In this document: positions 17,160-25,411 of the stretch, piece by piece
How the letters are laid out: every line of letters begins with the position of its first letter
How positions within the stretch are numbered: position 1 is the first letter of the stretch
DNA from: Senegalia massiliensis
Lineage (GTDB): Bacteria > Bacillota > Clostridia > Tissierellales > SIT17
DNA length: 64,000 nucleotides
Assembly: GCF_900626135.1 (NCBI RefSeq)
Contig: NZ_LR130786.1
Span: 1 to 64,000, forward strand
Reading direction: 5' to 3'
Made by a program: the position numbers and the translations under genes
Notes under the pieces: generated by a model
What the model saw: the letters and a program-made list of their open reading frames with translations, nothing else
Told to the model about the DNA's origin: nothing
Databases searched by the model: none

Positions 17160-19554
17160 TTCTCAAACTTGCATCAAGTTTATCAATCAATTTTTTTACT
17201 ATTTTTTGATGAACTTCTGAAACCTCTTCATCTTTTAATGTTTTTTTGCTAGATCTATAAACAATAGAGTATGCTACACTTTTTTTATTTTCTGGTATTT
17301 GATCTCCTCTATATATATCAAATAAATTTATTTCTTCAACTAAATCTCCTGAATTTTCTTTTACTATATCTTCTATTTGTTTCACTAAAACTTCCTCATC
17401 AACTACTAATGCTATATCTCTAGTGATAGATGGATATTTAGGTAATTCCTTATATTCTCTATCTAATTTAGTTAAATAAGTTAAAATATCTAAATCAATT
17501 TCAGTTATATAAGTTCTCTGTTTTAATCCATAATTATTCATAACATCTGGATGAACTTCCCCCATCACTCCTAAAACATGATCTCCCTTCATTATACTAG
17601 CACATCTACCGGGATGAAATGTATTATTATTTTCTTCTACAAAATATTCTACATCTTCAATACCAAGTAATGAAAATAGATTATTTAATATACCTTTTAA
17701 ATAAAAGAAATCTGACGCACCATACATTCCTATAGTTAAATTCTTTATTTCTTGTGGAAGACTTTTTGAATCAATACTTTTTGGTATGAAGATATTGCCA
17801 ATTTCATAGCTCCAAGCTTTATTTACTCCATATTTATAATTTCTAGCCAATACTTCCAATGTATTTGGAATAAGGGTAGTTCTCATAACACTAAAATCAT
17901 CACCTAATGGATTTTTAATTTTTACACTTCTTCTTTTTACACTATCTTCTGGCAAATTAATTTTATCATAAGCTTTAGGACTTATAAATGAGTATGTTGT
18001 TATTTCATTTATACCTATACCTGTGAGTGAGTTTTTTATATAATCTTCTATTTCTCTTTTTAAACTCTTACCACCTTTAGTTAATACTCCTACGAGTGGT
18101 TTAGATTCAATATTATGAAATCCATATATTCTCCCTATTTCTTCTACTAAATCTGTTTCCATTGTTATATCACTTCTAAAAGTAGGAATAGTTGTAACAA
18201 TATAATCATCTTTTTTAAATGATTTAAGTTCTAAATCATTTAAAATCTTAATCATATCATTAGTATCTAAATTTATTCCTAGCATATCATTTACTTTATT
18301 TGGTCTTAATTCAATATTTATTTCATCTGATTTGTTTGGATATATATCAATATTACCCTCTACAATATCTCCAGCACCAATCATCTCTATTAGTTGACAT
18401 ACTCTATTAGCTGCTTTATCTGAAATATTTGCATCTAAATCTTTTTCATATTTTGCTGAAGCATCAGTTCTTATTCCTAATCCCTTTGCAGTAAGTCTTA
18501 TATTTCTGCCATCAAAATTTGCAGATTCTATAAGTATATTTTTTGTATTAGAATATACTTCTGTATTTTCTCCACCCATTACACCTGCTACTGCAATTGG
18601 TTTCTCTACATCTGATATAACTAACATATCTTCTGAAAGTTTTCTTTCTACTGAATCTAATGTAGTTATTTTTTCATCATTTTTTGCATTTCTAACAATT
18701 ATTTTATCACCATTTATTTTATCTAAATCAAATGCATGTATTGGTTGACCTAACTCAAGCATAACATAATTTGTTATGTCTACTATATTATTTATAGGTC
18801 TAATATTTGATTCAACTAATTTCCTTTGTAACCACATAGGAGAAGATTTTACTTTTACATTTTTTACAACTTTAGCATAATATCTATTACATAAATTTTC
18901 ATTTTTTATTTCAATATTACTTATCAAATTTTTTATATTATCTACCTGATTTTGTATAATAATTTCAGGATATTTTAACTTTCTAGAAAAAGTAGCCGCT
19001 GTTTCACGTGCCATACCTATAATACTTAAACAATCTGATCTATTAGGAGTTATCTCAAAGTCTATAACTTCACCTTCAAGTTCTAAAGCTTTTCTTATAT
19101 CTTCCCCTAAGGTAAACTCTTCATCTAAAATATATATGCCATCTTTTAATTCTTTTGGAATTAAATCCTCTTTTATACCAAGTTCATTAGCTGAACAAAG
19201 CATTCCTTTTGATGTTTCTCCTCTTAATTTACCTTTTTTAATTTTTGTACCATCTGGTAGTCTTGCTCCAACTAATGCTACTGGAACATAATCATTTTCT
19301 CTTATATTAGTAGCTCCAGTAACTATTTGTAAAATATCTTCTCCAATATCAATCTTAGTTATAACAAGTTTATCAGCATTAGGATGAGGTTTTATTTCTA
19401 AAATTTTACCTACCACTACTTTTTTTACACCTTTATCTACTTGTTCAATTGAATCAACATGTGAACCACTCATTGTAAGTTTTTCTGCTAGTTCTCTTGT
19501 TTCAATATCTTCTATATCTATATATTCTCTTAGCCATTTAATCGGTATTAACAT
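17155..19554 (-). CDS. pheT: Phenylalanine--tRNA ligase, beta subunit
   Basis: Full-length bacterial PheT of 799 residues. The N-terminal tRNA-binding (EMAP-like) domain shows VVGKILEIKPHPNADKLVI near residues 46-64 and ARLPDGTKIKKGKLRG near 103. The B3/B4 region contains HAFDLDKINGDKI. The B5 domain and synthetase core follow, and the C-terminal FDX-ACB domain has KYPSITRDIALVVDEEV near 710. With PheS it forms the alpha2-beta2 enzyme that charges tRNA-Phe. It starts 14 bp after pheS and shares its T-box control. Confidence 0.97.
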   Translation of the reverse strand: MLIPIKWLREYIDIEDIETRELAEKLTMSGSHVDSIEQVDKGVKKVVVGKILEIKPHPNADKLVITKIDIGEDILQIVTGATNIRENDYVPVALVGARLPDGTKIKKGKLRGETSKGMLCSANELGIKEDLIPKELKDGIYILDEEFTLGEDIRKALELEGEVIDFEITPNRSDCLSIIGMARETAATFSRKLKYPEIIIQNQVDNIKNLISNIEIKNENLCNRYYAKVVKNVKVKSSPMWLQRKLVESNIRPINNIVDITNYVMLELGQPIHAFDLDKINGDKIIVRNAKNDEKITTLDSVERKLSEDMLVISDVEKPIAVAGVMGGENTEVYSNTKNILIESANFDGRNIRLTAKGLGIRTDASAKYEKDLDANISDKAANRVCQLIEMIGAGDIVEGNIDIYPNKSDEINIELRPNKVNDMLGINLDTNDMIKILNDLELKSFKKDDYIVTTIPTFRSDITMETDLVEEIGRIYGFHNIESKPLVGVLTKGGKSLKREIEDYIKNSLTGIGINEITTYSFISPKAYDKINLPEDSVKRRSVKIKNPLGDDFSVMRTTLIPNTLEVLARNYKYGVNKAWSYEIGNIFIPKSIDSKSLPQEIKNLTIGMYGASDFFYLKGILNNLFSLLGIEDVEYFVEENNNTFHPGRCASIMKGDHVLGVMGEVHPDVMNNYGLKQRTYITEIDLDILTYLTKLDREYKELPKYPSITRDIALVVDEEVLVKQIEDIVKENSGDLVEEINLFDIYRGDQIPENKKSVAYSIVYRSSKKTLKDEEVSEVHQKIVKKLIDKLDASLRK

Positions 19555-19568
19555 AATTTTCCTCCTTA

Positions 19569-20591
19569 TTAAAATTGATTTAAAAATCTCATATCATTTT
19601 CAAATAATAGTCTAATATTATTTATATTATATTTAACCATTGCAATTCTATCTACACCAAGTCCAAAGGCAAACCCACTATATTCATCTGGATCTAACCC
19701 ACAATTTTTAAGTACCTGAGGATGAACCATTCCACAACCTAATAATTCCATACTCCATCCTGTACCATTACATGATTTACAGCCTTCTCCCATACATTCT
19801 AAACAAGAAACATCTACTTCAGCACTTGGCTCTGTAAAAGGAAAATAATGTGGTCTAAATCTAGTTTTCATTCCTTCTCCAAATAACTCTTTTATAAACA
19901 TATCTATTGTATGCTTTAAATTTGCCATTGTGATATTTTTATCTATAACTAAACCTTCCAGTTGGTGAAACATTGGTGAATGTGTATCATCTACATCATC
20001 AAATCTAAAAGTCCTACCTGCTGATATTATTTTTAAAGGTGGTTTTTTTTCTTTCATAGCTCTAATTTGAACTGGAGAAGTATGTGTTCTAAGTAATATA
20101 TCATCTGTTATATAAAATGTATCAGTTATATCTCTTGAAGGATGATTTTCAGGAGAATTCAAAGCATCAAAATTATTACTTACAGTTTCAACTTCTGGAC
20201 CTTCAACTATTTCAAATCCCATATTCAAAAATACATTTTCTAAATTCTCTATTGTTTGCATTAAAGGATGTCTATGTCCTAAATTTAGATTTTTACCTGG
20301 CAAAGTAATATCTAACTTTTCTTTTTTAAATTTTTCTTTTTTTCTCTCATTTTCTAAAGTTAATTTTATATCTTTAATTTTATTTTCTAATTCTTCTCTT
20401 ACCTCATTAACAACCTTACCAATTATAGGTCTTTCTTCTTTAGATAAAGAACCCATACCTCTTAATATCTTAGTAAGCTCTCCTTTTTTTCCTAAATACT
20501 TAACTCTAAATTTATCTAAATCAGATAAATTCTTAATCATATTTAATTCTTTTATAGCAATACTTCTTAAATCTTTAATTTTTTCTCTCAT
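19569..20591 (-). CDS. pheS: Phenylalanine--tRNA ligase, alpha subunit
   Basis: The catalytic class II subunit, 340 residues. Motif 1 lies in HPLMQTIENLENVFLNMGF, motif 2 in AGRTFRFDDVDDTHSPMFHQLEG, and motif 3 in GFAFGLGVDRIAMVKY near the C-terminus. A zinc-like CLECMGEGCKSC insert is present, as in many Firmicutes. An ATG at 20633 is in frame but its first 14 codons overlap the T-box terminator; the ATG at 20591 has AAAGGAG at the right distance and begins with the usual PheS sequence, so I use it. Controlled by the T-box at 20620-20840. Confidence 0.97.
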   Translation of the reverse strand: MREKIKDLRSIAIKELNMIKNLSDLDKFRVKYLGKKGELTKILRGMGSLSKEERPIIGKVVNEVREELENKIKDIKLTLENERKKEKFKKEKLDITLPGKNLNLGHRHPLMQTIENLENVFLNMGFEIVEGPEVETVSNNFDALNSPENHPSRDITDTFYITDDILLRTHTSPVQIRAMKEKKPPLKIISAGRTFRFDDVDDTHSPMFHQLEGLVIDKNITMANLKHTIDMFIKELFGEGMKTRFRPHYFPFTEPSAEVDVSCLECMGEGCKSCNGTGWSMELLGCGMVHPQVLKNCGLDPDEYSGFAFGLGVDRIAMVKYNINNIRLLFENDMRFLNQF

Positions 20592-20619
20592 TAAAATACT
20601 CCTTTCTTTTTTACATAAA

Positions 20620-20840
20620 ATAAAAACCTTCATCTCAAAGAGACGAAGGTTATCCGCGGTACCACTCTTATAGCTATAAAAATATAGCCACTCAAAATTT
20701 TAACAGCAAAGCTGGCATAGATCTACTTTTTTCAATCTAGCAGTTCAGAAGTGAACTTCAATATCATCACATATAAGAATATTTGCAGCCAAGATATTCT
20801 CTCTCTGTATATGTATCAAATATTTACTCTCTTCATCATA
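20620..20840 (-). promoter_or_regulatory. T-box riboswitch of pheST (specifier TTC)
   Basis: The minus strand has the consensus T-box AGTGGTACCGCGG (20654-20667), the GATGAAGAGAGTAA opening, and the terminator AACCTTC...GAAGGTT (20627-20651) with T-run. The specifier is TTC (20753-20755), followed by ACTTCTGAAC, matching tRNA-Phe. The terminator overlaps a spurious upstream start of pheS. Confidence 0.95.
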
Positions 20841-20851
20841 ACTTTTAAATA

Positions 20852-20941
20852 TTAATTTATCGATAAGTTCTTATACATAAGATATGCATTTACAGATCCC
20901 GTAAGTTCAAAAATATGCCAAAACAATTGAGCATATGCCAT
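20852..20941 (-). CDS. YqzL-like 29-residue peptide
   Basis: A 29-codon ORF, too short for routine gene calling: MAYAQLFWHIFELTGSVNAY then LMYKNLSIN. The pattern W-x2-F-x2-T-G-x-(V/I)-x-A-Y-L matches the YqzL family of tiny Firmicutes proteins as I remember it. It has a good AAAGGGGTG site, an extended -10 promoter at 20974-21002, and sits directly upstream of the pheS T-box on the same strand. Function is unknown. Confidence 0.7.
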   Translation of the reverse strand: MAYAQLFWHIFELTGSVNAYLMYKNLSIN

Positions 20942-20973
20942 TTGCTTACACCCCTTTAATGCTATTTAATTAA

Positions 20974-21002
20974 ATTATAGCACTCAATTAATATAAATAC
21001 AA
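20974..21002 (-). promoter_or_regulatory. Promoter upstream of the YqzL-like gene and pheST
   Basis: On the minus strand TTGTAT (20997-21002) lies 17 nt from TATAAT (20974-20979), which is preceded by TGC as an extended -10. It would drive the YqzL-like gene and possibly the pheST T-box. Confidence 0.7.
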
Positions 21003-21031
21003 GGAGTATACAAGCATAAAATATAAATTTT

Positions 21032-21826
21032 CTAAATATTTTTTCTTTGTCTTAATACTTCATACATAATTATAGATGAAGCCATAGCAACATTCAATGA
21101 TTCTGAATTCCCAATCATAGGTATAATTATATTTTCATCACTTAAGTTATATATATCATTTCCTACTCCATTTCCTTCATTTCCTATAATAACTGCTATA
21201 TTTTTTTTAAAATCAACATCATAGCAATATTTAGATTCATTTAATGTAGTAGCAAAAATTTTTATATCTTTTTCTTTTAACTTTAAAATTGTTTCTTTTA
21301 TATCTTCTACATGAATTATAGGAATATGAAATAAGGAACCCATTGTGGAACGTAAAACTTTTTGATTATAAACATCAACTGAACCTTTACTTATAATTAT
21401 ACCTGTAGCTCCTAAAGCATCTGCACTTCTTATTATAGTACCCATATTGCCTGGATCTTGTAGTCTATCTAATATTATTATGAAATCTTTCTCAGTGAAT
21501 ATATCTTCTATACTATAATTTTTCATTTTTATAACTGCTAGTATTCCTTGAGGAGTTTCTGTATCCGATACGTCATTAAATAAAGATTCATTAACTTTAT
21601 ATGTTTTATATCTTCCATCTATAAAATCAAGTAATTCTTTACCCATTTGAACATCAAATAATTTATCAGAGTATAAAATATATTCTATATCTTCTTTTGA
21701 TCTTATAGCATCTTCAACTATTCTAATCCCCTCTATAAAATAAAGCCCTCTTTTTATTCTATTCTTTTTTTTATTTAAACTTCTAACTTCTTTTATGATT
21801 TTATTGGATGAACTTTCTATCTCCAT
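21032..21826 (-). CDS. TrmH/SpoU-family RNA methyltransferase
   Basis: A 264-residue SPOUT enzyme that transfers a methyl group from SAM to a ribose 2'-OH of RNA. The N-terminal L7Ae-like substrate domain (about residues 1-95) is followed by the trefoil-knot domain with LDRLQDPGNMGTIIRSADALG (motif 1), IIGNEGNGVG (motif 2) and IPMIGNSESLNVAMASSI (motif 3). It sits upstream of the YqzL-like gene and pheST, as TrmH-family genes often do in Firmicutes. The exact rRNA or tRNA target cannot be told. Confidence 0.88.
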   Translation of the reverse strand: MEIESSSNKIIKEVRSLNKKKNRIKRGLYFIEGIRIVEDAIRSKEDIEYILYSDKLFDVQMGKELLDFIDGRYKTYKVNESLFNDVSDTETPQGILAVIKMKNYSIEDIFTEKDFIIILDRLQDPGNMGTIIRSADALGATGIIISKGSVDVYNQKVLRSTMGSLFHIPIIHVEDIKETILKLKEKDIKIFATTLNESKYCYDVDFKKNIAVIIGNEGNGVGNDIYNLSDENIIIPMIGNSESLNVAMASSIIMYEVLRQRKNI

Positions 21827-21834
21827 ATTGTCAC

Positions 21835-22479
21835 CTATTTTTCTAATGTTTTTAAATCTTTATTATGACCAATTACAATTAAAACATCACCTTTATCAAT
21901 TTTATCATCGGCATAAGGTGTAATATTTATCTCTTCACCATGTCTAATTGCAATAACATTTATTCCATATTTACTTGGTAATTTTAATTGGTTCAATGTT
22001 TTTTCTTCCCAATCTTTTAGAGCAGTTACTTCAACAATACTATAATCAGGTGCAAATTCAATATGATCTAATATATTAGAAGATACTAAGCTCCTAGCAA
22101 CTCTACTTCCCATATCTCTTTCAGGGAATACTACTTTATCTGCTCCTGTCTTTTCTAATACTTTAGCATGAAGTGCATTCTGTGCTTTAGCTATTACAAA
22201 TTTTATCCCTAATTCTTTTGCCATTAATGTTGCCATTATAGATGCCTGTAAATCCGAACCTATAGTAACTACTGCAACATCAAAATTTCTTACTCCTAGG
22301 GACTTAAGTGAGTTTTCATCTATAGCATCTGCTTGAACTGCATAAGTTACTTTATCTGATATTTCCTGTACTTTTTCTTCATTTTTATCTATAGCTAATA
22401 CATCATAACCTAAATTATAAAGTGTAACAGCAACACTTGTACCAAAACTTCCACAACCTATTACCACAAATTGTTTCAT
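21835..22479 (-). CDS. ktrA: KtrA/TrkA-type potassium channel regulatory subunit
   Basis: A 214-residue RCK protein with an N-terminal Rossmann domain (VIGCGSFGTSVAVTLYNLGYDVLAIDKNE, dinucleotide motif G-x-G-x-x-G near residues 8-13) and a C-terminal TrkA-C domain. Such subunits form octameric rings that gate the KtrB channel in response to ATP/ADP or c-di-AMP. It follows ktrB by 11 bp, forming a ktrB-ktrA operon. Assignment to Ktr rather than Trk rests on the single RCK unit and pairing with the short TrkH-like partner. Confidence 0.9.
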   Translation of the reverse strand: MKQFVVIGCGSFGTSVAVTLYNLGYDVLAIDKNEEKVQEISDKVTYAVQADAIDENSLKSLGVRNFDVAVVTIGSDLQASIMATLMAKELGIKFVIAKAQNALHAKVLEKTGADKVVFPERDMGSRVARSLVSSNILDHIEFAPDYSIVEVTALKDWEEKTLNQLKLPSKYGINVIAIRHGEEINITPYADDKIDKGDVLIVIGHNKDLKTLEK

Positions 22480-22490
22480 ATAAAAACCTC

Positions 22491-23858
22491 CTATCCTACA
22501 GTAATTCTTTCTTTTGGATATCTATATAATCCTTTTTTCTCTTTTCTTCTCTTAGCAAATGCAAATGCCATTGTAAGTGGTCCAAGTCTTCCAATAAACA
22601 TTGTTATTGCAATTATTACTCTTCCAATATCTGATAAATACGGAGTAAGCCCTCTAGAGAGACCTACTGTACCAAATGCTGATACAGTTTCAAAAGTAAT
22701 ATCTAAAAAACTATATCTTTCTAAATTAGTTTCTGTTAAGGACAATATCATTGTAACTACTATTACTATAAGCAGTCCTATTCCAAGAACTGCAAGAGCC
22801 CTAAATATAATTTCTACAGGAATTCTTCTTGCAAATATTTTAACATCACTATCTCCTCTAACAACTGAAATAATAGCTAGTATTACAACTCCTATTGTTG
22901 TAGTTTTTATACCACCTGCAGTAGAACCTGGTGATCCTCCTATAAACATAAGTATTATTATCATAAAAGCAGTAGCATTTGTAACTCCCGCCATACTTAC
23001 ACTATTAAAACCTGCTGTTCTAGGAAGTACTGAATGGAAGAACGAAGCCATTACTTTTGAGCCAAATGATAAATTTCCAATAGTTTCAGGATTATTATAT
23101 TCTACAGCTAAGAATATTACAAATCCTATTAATAAAAGAGCTAAAGTCATAGCTAAAACTACTTTTGTATGTAATAATAATTTTCTAAATTGCCTTGTAG
23201 AAGACATATCAAGATAGACTGAATATCCTATACCACCTAATATAACAAGTAAACTTATAGTCCCATTTATAATAGGACTAGTAACGTAAGATTCTAAACT
23301 ATTACCTATAATATCAAACCCTGCATTACAATAAGCTGATATAGCATGAAATACAGAATACCATAACCCTTTGCCAATACCATATTCAGGTATGAATTTA
23401 AAAGATAATAATACAGTTCCTATACCTTCTATCACAAAAGTAGATATTATAATATAACGTGTAAGCTTAACAACTCCTGAAAGTGAAAATTGATTAAGCT
23501 CTTCTTGCATTATAAGTCTATCCTTAAGTGTTATCTTTTTTCCTATAAGTAATGGCACTAAAGTTGCCATGGTCATAAATCCTAATCCTCCAATTTGTAT
23601 TAAAAGAAGAATTACAACTTTACCAAATAGTGACCAATGGGCTGCAGTATTAACCACTACAAGTCCAGTAACAGATACAGCTGAAGTAGCAGTAAAAAAT
23701 GCATCTATAAATCCAATACTTTTCCCACTAGCAGAAGCCATAGGCAAATTAAGTAATGTTGCTCCTATAAATATTAAAGCAGCAAATCCTAAAACTAATA
23801 CTTGAGCAGGATTAGATTTTAATTCATTAACTCTATTTTTAAGTTCTATTTTAATCAT
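22491..23858 (-). CDS. ktrB: KtrB/TrkH-type potassium uptake channel
   Basis: A 455-residue membrane protein with the four pseudo-repeats of the Trk/Ktr/HKT family. The four selectivity-filter segments are visible: SAVSVTGLVV, SAYCNAGFDI, LPRTAGFNSV and SAFGTVGLSRG, each with the conserved filter glycine. It imports K+ across the cell membrane under control of KtrA. The C-terminus is basic and cytoplasmic. Start context is weak but the ATG at 23858 fits the N-terminal alignment of the family. Confidence 0.92.
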   Translation of the reverse strand: MIKIELKNRVNELKSNPAQVLVLGFAALIFIGATLLNLPMASASGKSIGFIDAFFTATSAVSVTGLVVVNTAAHWSLFGKVVILLLIQIGGLGFMTMATLVPLLIGKKITLKDRLIMQEELNQFSLSGVVKLTRYIIISTFVIEGIGTVLLSFKFIPEYGIGKGLWYSVFHAISAYCNAGFDIIGNSLESYVTSPIINGTISLLVILGGIGYSVYLDMSSTRQFRKLLLHTKVVLAMTLALLLIGFVIFLAVEYNNPETIGNLSFGSKVMASFFHSVLPRTAGFNSVSMAGVTNATAFMIIILMFIGGSPGSTAGGIKTTTIGVVILAIISVVRGDSDVKIFARRIPVEIIFRALAVLGIGLLIVIVVTMILSLTETNLERYSFLDITFETVSAFGTVGLSRGLTPYLSDIGRVIIAITMFIGRLGPLTMAFAFAKRRKEKKGLYRYPKERITVG

Positions 23859-23954
23859 CCCCTAAAATCATCTATTAACAATTAATTTCCATTATATCAT
23901 TTTAAGTTTAAGAGTAAAAGTAACAAAATGTATTATAGCCTAAAAAAATCAAAA

Positions 23955-23983
23955 ATAAAAGCTCCGCTAATGGGAACTTTTAT
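23955..23983 (-). terminator. Terminator of infC-rpmI-rplT
   Basis: Stem ATAAAAG-TCC with GGGA-CTTTTAT around a 7-nt loop, immediately after the rplT stop, with a T-rich tail on the minus strand. Confidence 0.75.
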
Positions 23984-23984
23984 C

Positions 23985-24338
23985 TTATATATTTTCTTTT
24001 GCTGTTTCTACTAATGATTTAAATCCTTCAGGATCATAAATTGCCATTTCAGAAAGCATTTTTCTATTTATATCTATATTAGATTTCTTTAATCCATTTA
24101 TAAATTTACTGTAAGATAAACCATTCATTCTTGCAGCAGCATTTATTCTTGTAATCCAAAGTTTTCTAAAATCTCTCTTTCTTAATTTACGTCCGATATA
24201 TGCTGATCTAAGAGCTCTCATAACTGCTTGATTTGCAGGTTTGAATAATCTGCTTTTTGCCCCATAATATCCTTTTGCAAGTTTTAATACTTTTTTATGT
24301 TTCTTTTTAGCATTCATTGCTTTTTTAACTCTTGCCAT
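23985..24338 (-). CDS. rplT: 50S ribosomal protein L20
   Basis: A full-length 117-residue L20. The basic N-terminus ([20 protein letters not shown]) and the [18 protein letters not shown] core are diagnostic. L20 is an early 23S rRNA assembly protein and, in Firmicutes, represses its own operon by binding the leader RNA at 25124-25260. Last gene of infC-rpmI-rplT. Confidence 0.98.
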   Translation of the reverse strand: MARVKKAMNAKKKHKKVLKLAKGYYGAKSRLFKPANQAVMRALRSAYIGRKLRKRDFRKLWITRINAAARMNGLSYSKFINGLKKSNIDINRKMLSEMAIYDPEGFKSLVETAKENI

Positions 24339-24367
24339 TCTAAAAACCTCCTTTTAACTATCCTCTT

Positions 24368-24565
24368 CTATTTGTATGGTAATAATTTTTCAATTCTTTT
24401 TTGATCACTATTATCCATTATTTTTTCTTTTCTTAATTGTCTTTTTCTTTTTGCAGATTTTTTACCTAAGATATGACTTGTATAGTTACTCCATCTTTTT
24501 ATCTTACCTTTACCTGTTTTCTTAAATCTTTTAGCTGCTCCTCTATGAGTTTTCATTTTTGGCAT
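24368..24565 (-). CDS. rpmI: 50S ribosomal protein L35
   Basis: A 65-residue L35 beginning [18 protein letters not shown], with the [15 protein letters not shown] core near residue 30. An AGGAGG site precedes it. It lies between infC and rplT, the conserved order. Confidence 0.97.
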   Translation of the reverse strand: MPKMKTHRGAAKRFKKTGKGKIKRWSNYTSHILGKKSAKRKRQLRKEKIMDNSDQKRIEKLLPYK

Positions 24566-24583
24566 ACTATTTCCTCCTCTCGA

Positions 24584-25093
24584 TTATGACTCTTTTGGAG
24601 ATAAAAACATTACCATATTTCTACCTTCCATTTTAGCTTTTTTATCTATAACTCCTACCTCAGAAGTCAATTCAGCAAATTGTCCAAGTACTTCTCTTCC
24701 AATTTCTGTATGTCCAAGCTCTCTTCCTCTAAATCTAACTGTAACTTTTACTTTATCTCCGTTTTCAAGAAATTTAACCGCTTTACTACTTTTAACATTA
24801 AGGTCATGTTCTTCTATTCTTGGTGTAAGTCTTATTTCTTTTATGTTAATAGTTTTCTGATTTTTCTTAGCTTCTTTTTCTTTTTTAGCTTGTTCATATT
24901 TGTACTTACCGTAGTCCATTACTCTACAAACTGGCGGCTTAGCATTTGGAGCTACTTTTACAAGATCTAGCTTCCTGTCATAAGCAATAGCTTGAGCTTT
25001 TTTAACAGGAACAACTCCTACTTGATCACCATTGGAATCAATAAGTCTTACTTCTCTGTCTCTAATTTGCTCGTTAATTTGAAGTTCTTTAAT
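24584..25093 (-). CDS. infC: Translation initiation factor IF-3 (ATT start)
   Basis: A 169-residue IF-3 with N-domain (LQINEQIRDREVRLIDSNGDQ shape) and C-domain (KTINIKEIRLTPRIEEHDL, VTVRFRGREL). IF-3 keeps 30S subunits free and proofreads start-codon selection. An in-frame ATG at 25123 exists, but the ribosome binding site AGGAGGTG would then be codons 6-8 of the gene. The first codon after that site with normal spacing is ATT at 25091-25093, which starts the protein where IF-3 homologs begin. ATT initiation is a known trait of infC that lets IF-3 repress its own translation. Confidence 0.93.
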   Translation of the reverse strand: MKELQINEQIRDREVRLIDSNGDQVGVVPVKKAQAIAYDRKLDLVKVAPNAKPPVCRVMDYGKYKYEQAKKEKEAKKNQKTINIKEIRLTPRIEEHDLNVKSSKAVKFLENGDKVKVTVRFRGRELGHTEIGREVLGQFAELTSEVGVIDKKAKMEGRNMVMFLSPKES

Positions 25094-25123
25094 ATCAAGG
25101 CACCTCCTATTTAATTTAAACAC

Positions 25124-25260
25124 ATAAAAAAAGCGAGTTCTTTGAACTCCGCTTTCTCATAAATAGAAAAAAACATAAATATCCCTAAATGTTTTTTGTT
25201 CTATTAACCTAATAAGCTTAAAGCCATAAGGTGAGAAGCGGAAACTTCTGCTTTGTTTTC
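25124..25260 (-). promoter_or_regulatory. L20-type autoregulatory leader of infC-rpmI-rplT
   Basis: The 5' leader forms a pseudoknot-prone region (GCAGAAGTTTCCGCTTCTCACC then GGTTAATAG) followed by a terminator AAGCGGAGTTC-AAA-GAACTCGCTT (25131-25154) with seven Ts. This layout fits the Firmicutes L20 leader, in which L20 binding favours termination. Not aligned to the covariance model. Confidence 0.8.
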
Positions 25261-25266
25261 TATTAC

Positions 25267-25295
25267 ATTATATGTGATTAATTTTAAAATGTCAA
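25267..25295 (-). promoter_or_regulatory. Promoter of infC-rpmI-rplT
   Basis: Minus-strand TTGACA (25290-25295) and TATAAT (25267-25272), both perfect, spaced by 17 nt, immediately ahead of the L20 leader. Confidence 0.88.
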
Positions 25296-25411
25296 GAGAT
25301 TTATAAAAATATACTTCTATATAATACCATTATCTATAGTTAATTATTTCTAATATTACAATACTAATTGGTTAAACTATTATTACAAAATTATATAAAG
25401 GCGGAGATAAC

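Noticed and set aside
20592-20633. Upstream ATG that would extend pheS by 14 residues
   Set aside because: It overlaps the T-box terminator stem and has no ribosome binding site; the ATG at 20591 has AAAGGAG and the normal PheS N-terminus.
25094-25123. ATG start for infC ten codons upstream
   Set aside because: The AGGAGGTG ribosome binding site would lie inside the coding region, and the extra residues do not fit IF-3.
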